Shown: piece after piece, positions 12,729 to 24,936 of the stretch
How positions within the stretch are numbered: the stretch's first letter is position 1
Layout of the letters: each line of letters begins with the position of its first letter
From: Fistularia commersonii
Taxonomy: Eukaryota; Chordata; Actinopteri; Syngnathiformes; Fistulariidae
NCBI GenBank assembly: GCA_037954325.1
Contig: JBBMNZ010000034.1
Location: 7,000,001 to 7,064,000 of the forward strand
Length of the DNA: 64,000 bases
Direction: 5' to 3'
Made by a program: the position numbers and the translations under genes
Notes under the pieces: model-generated
The model's database searches: none
The model's input: the letters and a program-made list of their open reading frames with translations, nothing else
What the model was told of the DNA's origin: nothing

Positions 12729-13720
12729 GTCTAGATGATGCATCCTGATGCGGCAGCCCCTCTCAGTCCCGAACATTGGAAAGACAGTGGTCTGAAACCC
12801 TGACGAACAACAACATTTTAAAGCCGTGCATAAATCCACCACCTAAAAGCGTCACAGGTCTAGATGGTTACTTTCCCACAGGATGTGTAACGCCATAGAT
12901 GGCTGGAGAGGAAGCATCCAGCCCGGGCTTTTCCTCCCAACCCCCCCCGCCCTCCTGCCTATACAGTATATGCTACATATGTAATTAAATAAGCCCCGCA
13001 TGTTCTCTGAGCTCCACTAAGCCGTCTTTACTGACTCTGTCATTCGGCCAGACCAGCCAACACGCCACCAAATGGCTTTTATCAGTTTGCAGCAGACGTG
13101 GAGAGAGAGCAGTTTCAATGTGCTGTGGGAATTTTTGAAGGTGTTCTCAAAAATGCAGCAAATAACCTTGAGGGGCTCTGTGATCATCGCGCCTCACTCA
13201 CCCCTTTGGGATCGCCTTAATAAAACCCTATGAGACAAGATGTTTTTTTTGCCATGTAATGAAGGATCAGGTGTGTGTTACCAGAGGTAAAACGTGTGTG
13301 TTTGGGAGTGTGTATGTGTGTAAGTATGTCTCTTTGTGGTCCTCCGTGCTGTTTATAACAGTAAAAGTGACTGAAACACACATGAAAATCTGATTTAAAC
13401 CATAAAAACACCTCCAATTGCTCTTAAGGAGTTTGGCGATGCATAAAAACACAGGGGATGTTACACATATGAGTCTGGCTTTATGTGCTTTTCATAAGCG
13501 TTTGAAAGACATTTTTTCAAAGTGTATTATAGAGGGTCATCATTTGATAATCGTGTGTGTATGTGTGTGTGCGTGTGTGTGTGGCTCAGTATAACAATGT
13601 TCTCCTTTACAGCCCTTACCCTGACTTGCTAAATTAACTGTTACTCTGACCCAGAAAGCCTCTCAGCTCAAAGATTTTACAATTGCCAAGAAACATGGGA
13701 TGGTGTGTCAGTGTTCGGAT

Positions 13721-13772
13721 GCGTGCGTGTGTGCGTGGGTGCGTGCGTGCGTGCGTGCGTGCGTGTGTGTGT
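13721..13772. repeat. (GCGT)n/(GT)n microsatellite
   Basis: Alternating purine-pyrimidine tract with about seven GCGT/GTGC units followed by GT units. The GC-rich alternation is a classic Z-DNA-prone composition. Confidence 0.95.
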
Positions 13773-15228
13773 TCTCCATGCTCCACTGACTTATTTTAGA
13801 GTCTAGTCTTCCCGAGTGCCTACATTAACAGGCGCAGAGAGTGATCTGACTTGCTAATATAGTAGCTCTGTGACTACCTGGAGGCCACAGATGAGCACAA
13901 CAGTACGGCTTGCCAGGGTTTGGCACGGCTTATCGGAGTGCAGTTTGCTTAGTTACGCAGTGCTTGGGACCTGGTTGCGTTGAGATACGTAATTTTTATG
14001 TCCTATCGCTATATTCATATTTTACCGACCGAATGAACATCGTAAGTCAGGCTCAGCCGTGTAAACACATTTATCATGCTATTGTTGCGCATGCTTTTTG
14101 TTTTCGCTTCTTGGCTCAGTTATAGCAATGGTATTTATTTTAACAACCTATGTTTAGCCGCACTGCATGTGCAAGCAGATCTGACGATATATAGTCCGGT
14201 ACACTTCACCGTACAACCCGCAATGCAATTCTTGCCGTGGGCGAAACCGTGTACTACCAGTAACTTGAAGAACATTGCGCTATAAAATTGTGTTTTACGT
14301 TTGGTTCCACAATGTCAGCTGCTGAGTACACGAACGCAGATTTACGGAGAAATAGCCGGGAAAGAATATACCGTATGTGTGTTTTAAGGCAGGCTTTTGC
14401 ACTTTTTGTGGGAGTGATTTATTGATCCTTGAGGTGCAAATGTAATGACCTCAGCTTGGGAAAGTATTGATATCCTTCAGGGGATCTATAATGAAATTAG
14501 TGCGTTTAAGGTTTCCATACCAAACGGTAGAAAAGCTCTATTGTTGATACACTTTTGAAGAAGCCGTCGACCGCACAGCTTTCAATCATTTTGAAGGAAT
14601 ATGGAGTGCGAATACAAAAAATGACAATTCCGCTAACGTCGAAGTATATCGTGATGTCTAATTTACCACGTGGAAAACCACGTCAGACACAAAACACTGG
14701 TGAATTAAAGGGTGTAATGAGTCTTTCAAAAGGTTATTTATGTTCACAAGCATTTAAATTAAACACATCTGATACTGTGTCATTGATCCGCCCGTTCAAT
14801 TAAACAATTCGACACACATTTTCTAAACATGTTATTTCGTCCTGCCAGTTATTCTTTAATATTGTTAGAGGTGACTTAACGTGATACTATAACAGACACA
14901 AGTAATTGCTATTCAATCATGTCATTTTCTGACAATTAAATAACTATTGTGGTCATAATTAGGTGAGCCTAAGGGCTCGGAATGCGGCTCGGAAATCAGA
15001 ATGGCAGTCTAGCAAAATAACATTTTCTGTTATTTTCATGTTACCCCGCCTTAAATGTGATTAATTTAATGTTGACTGATAATAGTAATAATTGTTGTAC
15101 AGTGCAATTAACATGAAATACAGAGCCCTGATAAGTCGCTAGGACGTGCAAAAGAATTATAAACCTTTGAAATTAGATTAATTAAAACTGCATCTGTATA
15201 AAAATACATAGTGACACATTGAGATACG

Positions 15229-15245
15229 CACACACGCACACACGT

Positions 15246-15279
<34 letters not shown>

Positions 15280-15280
15280 A
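15229..15280. repeat. Compound (CA)n microsatellite
   Basis: CA units with CG and TA interruptions, followed by a GAGAGA tract to about 15296. Confidence 0.95.
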
Positions 15281-16734
15281 GCGAGAGAGAGAGAGTGTTA
15301 GTAAACCCCAGAGACCTATTTGTGCATAAATGCATAAAATTAAAGGATTTTTCTAGCTGTTATTAATTCAAATGTAAAAACAACATTTTTTTCCTTTTAA
15401 TACATCTTAAAATAGTGCACCTACGAAAAGTTACATAAACTATATATACATATACACTGTATATATCTGTAAAGATGTAGTGTTAGTGTGGTTTGAAGAT
15501 TTGAAGGCTTTGTTGAACCCCCCCCACCACCCCACTCCATCTGGATGATTTAGTTTAAAAAATGGTCCAATAAATGTGTAAACAAGTATGTTGAATACAC
15601 ACAGCCACAAACACACACACACACACACACAGATACACAAAAAATAAATAAATAAATTCTGCAGAATCAGTTTGTGAAACCTGGACTAATATTTGTATGG
15701 ATTATTGGCCTTTGTGCTTATCGGCTGCACCCATACTGGCAGACTAAAACCTTATTACTAGCCTATTGAAAAAGAAAAAGCCTTTTCGACAAGCAGGCGT
15801 AGTCACTCGCTCGCAAGTCGCTCCACAAAAACACACTTCGGTTTGTTCGACACGCAACAGAATCGCACACTCTCGTGCCGATACGCAATGCAGCGTTTAA
15901 GCTGGTTTGAGAGCCGGCCAGAAGTTTGAGGCACGTTCTAATTTCTTCATCCTGAGTGGTGCTGTAGTTGTTAATCATATTTCTACCTTTCTCCTGGAGG
16001 AATGATCCAATTCAAAAATGGGAAAACTCTTTGTCATTGATTTAAACATTAGGTGATATCTATCTATAACAATGACATCAGCAACCTCACAGAACCCGGT
16101 TTTAGATTGGACTGTTTTCTCCACTCCCTCTTTTGCTCCGTCTTAACCCCGATCTCATTGCTGTATTGATCAGCTGTCCGCTGCTTTGTTGCATATCTGT
16201 CTTCATGTGTCCGTCCACTTTAGTTCCTCACCTGCGCGCGGTTGAAATGTCCTCTGCACACAAACGAGGACTGAAGAGATAGATTGTTACAAGTTGAGAC
16301 GGAGGGAGGGCCAGAAGTGTTGGTGCTGAGTGTTAGTGAGTAATGACTAGTCCTATCGCTGGCCAATCAGGTAGAGTCTCCTGAGACAGAGATGAACAAC
16401 CTCCGTGCCCCCTTGTTCGCATCAGAGTGAAGCTTCTCATGGTTTTGTTTCCCTCCGTCGCAGCTGCCCGTAAAATGTTGTTTCATAGATCTTTAACCGA
16501 AAACCGCGGCCTATCCCTCATGCTGCCGCTTGCAGAGTCCTCGGGAGTGACAAACAACCGGGAAAAATGTCCAAATGGACAAACAGAGACCGAAAGAGGA
16601 AATGTTTTGTTTTTTTTCTGTTCCTTTCATTGTCCTAAAAGGCTCCGCCAATGCACCACATAATAGACCTGTCATCAGATCTCTTGCACAATTTGTGTTC
16701 ATGTGTCAACAGAAAGTGACAGATATGTTTTTCG

Positions 16735-16757
16735 TTTTTTTTTTTTTTTTTTTTTTT
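16735..16757. repeat. T homopolymer, 23 bases
   Basis: Uninterrupted T-run. No retroelement could be recognised next to it. Confidence 0.95.
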
Positions 16758-17499
16758 CAGTCCGAGAGATTGGTGCCGGGTGTCACAGTGTGCTATAAGT
16801 AGCTCGGTATTGACATCACACCGTTTGCCAAGGCTGTCTGTTTGTTCATTCCTCTTCCTGTCAGCTAATGAAAAATACGCTTCTGATAGGTCACTCTCAT
16901 TCTCTCCAGCCACATATATAGCAAGTATAATAGGGCGAGATCGTGTCTGCAAGTGGCGGGGTGACAAGAGAATTGATAACTCGACGAGGAGAGAAAAAAA
17001 AGTGCTGCGAAGAGAACAAGGCTCAACAAGCGCTAGAGAGCTTTGGGGATGAGGAGGAGCAAAAGCACATAAATTGGCACCTACGGTGGCATGTGTTCAA
17101 ACATAGGGCTGAAAAAAGTGAGAGACATTCAACAGGTCTCCATGTTCAAATGTCAGGCCCCCAGTTATTTATAGCCCCCCTAATTAAACCATCTACTGTG
17201 CCTCTCTCCTGTTGTCTCCTCCTTTGTTTCTCCGTCTAATTCTCCCGTGACCCTCTTTCCAACCCTTTGGTCCTCTCCGCCGTCTTCCTCTTGTGCACTT
17301 GTACTGTCGCTCTCATCCCCAAATTCTAAGCGTGGACCTCCAATCCTCCACAGGCCAGTCATTACAGGAGAAATCCTACAAATCCTGTTTGATTGTGATC
17401 TTGCACTGTCTTTTGTGCAAGTGTTATGATAAACACAGACACGTTTAATCTGCTGAGATTAAAGTCAGTCGCGCCTCATCAGCCTGGTGACAGACCCAC

Positions 17500-17555
17500 A
17501 AACACACACACACACACACACACACATATGCACGCACACACACACATACGCACAC
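17500..17555. repeat. Interrupted (CA)n microsatellite
   Basis: CA units with ATATGCACG and TACG interruptions. Confidence 0.95.
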
Positions 17556-18596
17556 CCTTGTTGAACAAGTCTTGATTGTCAGCTCGCTTACTCTCGGGAG
17601 GTGGTTGCCATAGCAACTCCAGATGTGGCATCTGAAGGTCTCGTTGCTCCACATTTCTCGCCCCATGCTTTTTTTTTTTGCTTTTGATGCTGAGCACCGT
17701 CTATCGAACATAGAATTCAGAAATGGCTTGAACTCAAAAATCCAAAATGCACCTTTTCTTGAAGATATCACCTTGACAGGACTTTTTATTTTTACTGCGG
17801 GATGGTAAGATTTCTATCTATTTCAAATTATGTAACATCTCTTTGTGAATACATATCTAAGGCACAATTTGATGGGGAATTTAGGTCTATCCTGAATAAC
17901 AAGTAATTTCCTATCTTACCTTGTGATACCACTTTTTTTCCCCCCCTCACTGTGTCATTAGAGAAATGTATCTCAACTCCAATTTTTCACAGAATATCTG
18001 TGGCTCATCACCCGGTTATATCATGTCACTGCATCATAAAGGAGCCGTGCTGCCAAAGGTCCGTGGCTGAGTCGCTCTAACAAGCTCTTCACCCTGCGAA
18101 AACTGAAGCGATAGGCTATTCATGAGCCTGGATTCCTTACATAATATTGCAGTGCGAGGACGGAGCGAAACAAGTGACTTGCAGAAGACACTCGTGGCGG
18201 CAGCGGCGATGCGACTCAGTAACAGAGCAAAGCTTTTCACCCACAAGTGTCAGAGTTAGAATTTAACCGGTAAGTTCAGACATTAATCGCGTGTATCTCT
18301 TAAAGCAGCGAACCATAGCCAAAATGGCTGGTAATAAATTGTAAATACAGTGCAAAATAGCCCTAGAAGCACTAGCGTGTTGTTAAGTTAAGTTGTGGCT
18401 GTCAAGGGGAATTTCCCAGAAGTTTTTAACCTTTTTAAAATACCGCTGCGATTATAATGTCTACCACTCCGGTGTCCAAATAGAATGGGATGTCCATATT
18501 TATGTCATCAGACTAAGAGAGTATATAATTGACAACAAGAGCATAATATCCTCTGCAGAGTTAAAAACCTCATTCTTGTAAGATATGGTTTGGTAT

Positions 18597-18860
18597 GGAA
18601 AAACCGCACAAAATGTACACACTTTATTACCAACTGGTCTGAGAAAAACACTGAACAAATGATCTGAAAAGGGACTGACACGCAGAAGGAGCATAAACAC
18701 AAAGTGAACTAATCTCTCAACGAGAAACAGGTGGGAGAACAGAAGGACAGGCGAAGAGCTGAGTTGATAAGCGGAAACAGGAGCGGGGCTGAGCCGACGG
18801 GGACTGATTAACTAATAAGACGCCAGCTGACCATAATAATAAACAGGGAGTGGATGCAAA
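18597..18860. repeat. Possible unclassified interspersed repeat
   Basis: The purine-rich text with GAGAAACAGGTGGGAGAAC and GCGGAAACAGGAGCGGGGCT followed by GACTGATTAACTAATAAGACG resembles sequence I associate with dispersed fish repeats. I cannot name a class or define its ends. Confidence 0.25.
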
Positions 18861-21800
18861 AATAAAATGCAAATCATCAGCCTGAAGTAGTATTGAAATA
18901 AGTTCAGTAGTTAACTCAACGCCGTTTGTCATTGATTGAAAATATCATCTGAACCTTGATTTTTCGAGTCCGCCCGGCTCTTGCCTGTGAGAGCGTCCTC
19001 ACATTTTGATATGCGTCGTTACATCAATAGCATCAAGCGGACCCATGATATCTCAACCTTTACACTTGACTTAGCCTTTCCCAACATCCATTACCCTGAA
19101 AGGCCGAGACTATTTTAAACCGTCCAAGTTTATGGGGGTGGGTGTTTGCTGAACTTACCACCAGGCTACTAAATACACTTAAACCACAGCGCTCTTGACC
19201 CAGGAGCGCACTCAGGGTTCCTCTGAGATGCCGCTCCATCATTCCAGGCACTCAAGTTTAGGTCAATGTATGGGTCATCCATCATAGGTACGTTAAGCAA
19301 TAGCTCATTTAGGTTTAATTACAAGAAAACCTTTTCCCTCTGGATTCTTCTGTCTCCAAAGCCTTTCCTCCGGCACCTCTAGCAAAGAGCCTCCAAAAGT
19401 GTTTTCACGTGTGCCGTTGTCTCAGACCCTTTATCCCCCTGCCCGCCACACTTATCTTAATCTACATTAATAATATTATTTGACGATGCCTCAAAACATT
19501 TTGAAAATAATTCATAGCACGCAGGTTTGTACAATTCTGCCTTTCGTTTACATAAACTTTCAAGTTAATTTCAGCGTTGCGGACAAAAAAAAAACTATAT
19601 AAAAAAAAAACTCAACTATGAAACTGGCATTAATCTTCAACTTTTATCTGCATTCTTCTGTTTGCAAAATTTTAACTCTTATTAAATAAATCAGGTTTTC
19701 AGTTTCAAACAAAGTAAAGGATTTCTTTTCCAACATAACCTTTAGTCGCCGCAGCTCGTTACTGTTAAATAATGCCATATATTAGACTTTGATACAATTT
19801 CAGAGTCACCAACTGTGAAAATCACTTAAGAATTATGAACCTAATCTAGTAACGTTGTAATTTTTTTGTGCTTTTTGGGCATTGCTGTCCGAACCCTTGT
19901 TTAATCTCATTTCAGGTAACCGTGAAAATCTGTCATTAGATAGCATGTGTAAAAATAGAATAGCTGAGTGGAATGTCGCTCATGTTGTACTCATTTCCAA
20001 TCCCAATGCGAAAAAAGATAACATTAACAATGACGCTAAAAATGACTTGACACAGCTTGTGGCAATTCTTTTCATTTTGTAATATATTCCCCGTTTAAAT
20101 AGAGATGCCGTGCGATCTGCTCGTACGAGCAGGTAAATCTGTCATTTCGCACATCATTTAGGGGTGTTATCAATCAAAACAATTGTAATCAAGTCTATTA
20201 GCTGCTCATCAGAGTACAGTCCAATTATTTTGTTGGTGCTGTGCAAGAACATTACAGCAAGTTGTGTGGAAATGGCCTTGAATGGAGCCACTGACAAAAA
20301 CAGCAATTAGCCTAATCTGGAGGGAGCAATGGCGCCCTATGCATCCTCAGTAATAGCCTGGTGGAGGAAGGAAAAAGCAGACATCAATTTCTGTTATCCC
20401 TTCGTTTTGCATGTAGGGCGGGTTTGTAATGCATTCTGAAACCCGCTTCCTCTTCAAAACCAGACCCTCGTCGTTCAAGGGGGTCATTACTGAGCCTCGG
20501 AGCCCGCCGCCGCCGTTTTCCGTCACGGTCCGGTCTGTGGTGTGCAGCATAAATTGCGAAGTGACACGAGAGTTTGCAAAAAAATTAAGCCGGTGGACTC
20601 CTGCCAGTCTTGCCTTTCAACTGAACCTCCCAAGCGCTTGGCAGGCAGATTCGCGCAACACAAAAAGAGACAACAACTTCAAGGCCGCAAGGATGGCAAG
20701 GAGCATAACACTGTCACAGAGAAATGCATTTCCCTGGCACATCATCATAGATGCCGGTAAAGCCCCTGTTGTGGATTCTCATAGTTACCGTGCTCGGAGG
20801 CTGTTTTGTATTCAGAGTCACATGCAATCAAAGCTTCTGTAAATCGGTAATTATAAATGAGTCTGCGTGTATTCACACCCACTAGCGGGTATTCACGATC
20901 AGCGAGCAGAGCCGGCCTGCAACTTTAATGGACGTTATTTGTGATCGTCAAACTGTGTCATCTTTGGCCAACTGTGGCCTTTTAGAAGTGGTAGGAAAGG
21001 ACGATTCACGGGGATGGAAGAAAGTGAACAGTGATTACTTCTTTGCTAAAGGGCAGCATACTAAATACTACTTCAAAATGGTATTTGGGTGAATTATGAG
21101 ATCCTGTTGTGCTGTATGGCAACCTGTCACACACCTGTATGCATACCGTCATACTGTCAGGGGCTTGAATACTTGGTTCCCAAATTACACCCGTGTTTTG
21201 CCGATGACTCGTGTTTAGTGTGTAAATAACAACAGGTACAAACATAACCGACACGATAGTATTTTAATGGTGCCTTTTCTATTTTAATGGTCTCCCTCAT
21301 GGAGATTCTTTGGATGGCGCGGCTTGCCGATAAGCACAAAATGATATTCTTGGCCGGGGTGCATCAAAGAATTCTGAATATAAACAAAACAGTCCGTATT
21401 CGAGCATATCGATGGCAAGGTCAATAGCATTGTTCAAAGAACAACCAAAAAAGGATTAAATTCAGAGAGATCGGCAAGAGTGTGACTTCAAAACAAAAAT
21501 GGATCGCAATCAAGCTCCCATTGGTTGATATTGGTATTGAGATTATTTTCAGTAGCTCCCTGCCAGAATGAGGATATCTGTGCAGAGACCACAGCCTTGC
21601 AAACTGCAACAGTTGAGCAGATTACTGCTTAACACCGGTAGGCGGTGTGACGAGTATTATTCACGTCTGTCAGCAGACTGCGGCTTTGCAACGTGGAACA
21701 CGTTCAAGTAAACGCTGTCATTTTTTCCATTAATGTTGCATCATCCTCGCACTTGCAGCCAAAAGCCAATTATTTTGATGTTAATTTAATTGCAGGTTTA

Positions 21801-23111
21801 TTAGCAATCCTTGCATTCTGTCTGAAAATACTTTTACATTATTCAGCATTTCCTGCGAGCATCACTGCTGGATGTTTAAAATTATGTTTAGGATAAACAT
21901 ATAATGATTCATGTCTTTTTGTATATGATATCGCAGTAGTAAAAAGTACGAAGGTCCTTTTTTTCCCCTCTCTGTTTGGGTCTCCATAGCAACAGTATCG
22001 AGGGATGATGCGCGCATTCATTTTAATCGTATTCATTCAAAGACATTTTAACGCCACCTCAATCAGTTTATTGCTTAATAAATCGCCAAGCTCGTGCCAA
22101 TTAAGGTTTTCTTCTCCCTCTGTCTTGTACGACAGCGAGGAAATGTATATTACATATCGATTACAATAAAAGCACTAAAAGGATTGCGCTTGATGGTTTG
22201 CAGATGTTTTTCCGTGCAAATCTTTAATAAATGAGGCCTTTGAAATCAAAGTAAGCATCATAAAAATGATTGTTGCGACTGTTTGACAGAGCAATATAAA
22301 AGATAGATGAAAAATGCTTGCTTGACATTCGCTTTCCCTCATTCTTTCACTCTGAACTTGAGGCACCTGCATTACAAAGTAACGATGCATGAGCCGGCCT
22401 CTTCATCCGCCTTGACTGACAGGTAGACATTTCATGAACCGCAGGTCGGAAATCTCCGACCGAAGGCCGACCTCTGCGCAGATCCGCCGAGGGCACGTGT
22501 TAAAACCAGCTGATGTGGAGTGTCAGTTTGGCAGTGAATTGTCCTAGTTGGAGGAGAATAGCGGTAAAAAAGATGAAGCGAAGCCTCAAAAGAGACAAAC
22601 CGAGACCCAATAAAACCAGTGCAAATCCATCCCTATAAAAACAACGACCTCCATATTATTCCAAAAGGAAAGGCCATCAGGGGAAATGGACTGGTGACAG
22701 TGAAGGTCCCGGAGTGGCTTTGAATATGACGCGGTATCAAATGGCACTTTATTATCTTTAATAATGACGCTCATTTCCGAAAAGTCTGGCATCAATATTT
22801 TAAGGTTAAGCCATAACGTGTGCCAAAATGGTGGCTCCCTCTTGGGAATTTGTGTATTCATCAGCATGTGCTTTACTTGATAACTGGCCAACCTTCGCTC
22901 CAGTGGGGAACTTGTTTTGTTTTTTCACTTTGCCACCTGTGCCAGATGACATAGTTTGATTTATTTTACTCTACACTTTACTTTTTCTCACTTCACAGTT
23001 GGCTTACTCCTCTGAGTTGGATCGCCAGATATAACGTACAGGAAAAAAAAAAAAAGCTCTACATCTCCCCGAATTTAGGGAACTGTTACATTATGATCAG
23101 AAAACAACTCC

Positions 23112-23136
23112 TTTTTTTTTTTTTTTTTTTTTTTTT
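23112..23136. repeat. T homopolymer, 25 bases
   Basis: Uninterrupted T-run, preceded 70 bases earlier by a 13-base A-run at about 23043-23055. No LINE or SINE body was recognised beside it. Confidence 0.95.
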
Positions 23137-24790
23137 ATCTATTTCATCGGGATTCCACCTCGCTGGTCTCACTCCCGGGTGGATTTCGGCTTGATGATCA
23201 GAGGCCCCAGCGTTGGATTGAAGTTGCATTCAAAATGGATGGTTTTGAAAATAAACAGGGTGCTTTAAACCCGTTCATCCAGAAAATTTGCCTGAGACCT
23301 TCAGCTCCGGATTAAATAAAACATGCACCACTAAAGTGTGCTCGAATGAAAACTAAAGAAAATAGGAGAAAAACTACCTGTTTGCATTTGTTATGTTTGT
23401 ATTTGTTTTTTTTAAGGAAACCATTTGCGTTTTCATATTCAGCTGCCGAAATTAGCTTAGATATTTATTGGCTGAAATCACAGTTAAATAGATTTATACA
23501 TTTAAATCAGTTATACTAGACAGTTCTGTATCGCGGCTTTCTGGTGCAGATGAGGGTAGGAACGGCATCATGCACCAGTTTTTGCGTGTGTGTGTGTGTG
23601 TGTTTCCGTTCTCTGTCGTTGTTTCACTCCATTCTTCTTAACATGATGGTTGATATTCCTGACTTGACAAATAGATTTACTGAGCTGCACTCCGTTCATA
23701 ATAACCTTGGGGAAATTAATTTCAGCTTTGATCGCTTAAAATACTTAACCTTGAAAATTTGTTTTTTTTCTTTTTCTTTTCCCCCCAATTGAGTGTTTGA
23801 TCGTCTCGTTCGCTGTTACAATGGAATAAAAATAACCACCGTGCTACACGCCTTTGGCTCTGAATAATAGTTGGTTTCAGAGAGAAAAGGAGAAAGAGAA
23901 AAACAGTGCGATAGAGCAAGACCGGTAAAAAATATTATTTTTAACTTGAAACAAATAATTTGAATCTACAGATTTGTTAAAAAAACATTTAAAAGAAGTG
24001 AAAAATAGATCATCGACTTGTTTCCCTCTGCAAGTAGATAAAGATCCCACAACAGGCAGATATCTAAAATACGGAGTGGTAAAATGCTAAAATGCCCTCG
24101 CCTTGCACCCACAGGTAGCACTTTATGCTGTAATATTTGAGGATCCAGGTAAAACATGCTGATCGAATAAAAGACACCGAGAAACCGTCTGATTCTGGCG
24201 ACTGTAGGAATTTCACTTCGGACGTGTTTCTTTGCTGCGGGCTCGAGTCACGTAGCAAGATCTGGAAAAATTAGCATAGTCACACACACATAATTTCTCC
24301 TTTGTTGACCAGAACTGGAGCCTATAAATACCTTTGACAGCTGAAGAGGCTTATTGAACCCACAGAAGACAAAAAAACAGATGTTAATGGATGTTAGTGA
24401 GACAGGGATTATTCACATTATGTGGGATTTTGTTAGTGTCGCTTTTGCATTCCTGCCAAGGGCCAGACAGACATGCAGAACCTAATTGACTTCAGAGGGG
24501 GAATTTATTTGTTCCTTCAGCATGTACATGCTTGTGTATGTTTTTGTTGCAAATTGTCTCTCATCCTCCAACTTCTCATTTTCTTCCTATGTTGCATAAT
24601 TCATTGCTCGACGTTTTACTGCAAAACCGATGCCTTATTTTTCCCGTGCTTCTACAAGGGCGATGATCTTCAGAATGAGTAAAGTTGAAATTTGGAAATA
24701 CAATGTTTTAGTTTTGCTGTAGGATCTATATCAGTGGAATTCTTGACTTCTATAGCCACCGTCCAAACACACACTTTGAAGCCACACTTT

Positions 24791-24888
24791 GATGATGATT
24801 ATCATTATTATTATTGTTGTTGTTGTTGTTGTTGTTGTTATCATTATTATTAATATTATTATTGTTGTTGTTGTTGTTGTTATTTTTG

Positions 24889-24923
<35 letters not shown>

Positions 24924-24936
24924 GCTGTTATTATTC
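24791..24936. repeat. Compound trinucleotide repeat (ATT)n/(GTT)n
   Basis: About 146 bases alternate between blocks of ATT and TTG units, with ATC and ATTTTTG interruptions, including a run of at least eight ATT units near 24895-24922. This is the longest simple-sequence block in the window. Confidence 0.96.

Noticed and set aside
20429..20842. 137-codon plus-strand open frame
   Set aside because: No motif recognised; a second frame at 20542-20760 is open over the same bases, as happens by chance in a locally GC-rich segment.
24323..24353. TATAAATA at 24323-24330 as a promoter
   Set aside because: No initiator-like sequence at the right distance and no GC-rich context; TATA-like words are frequent in this AT-rich intron.
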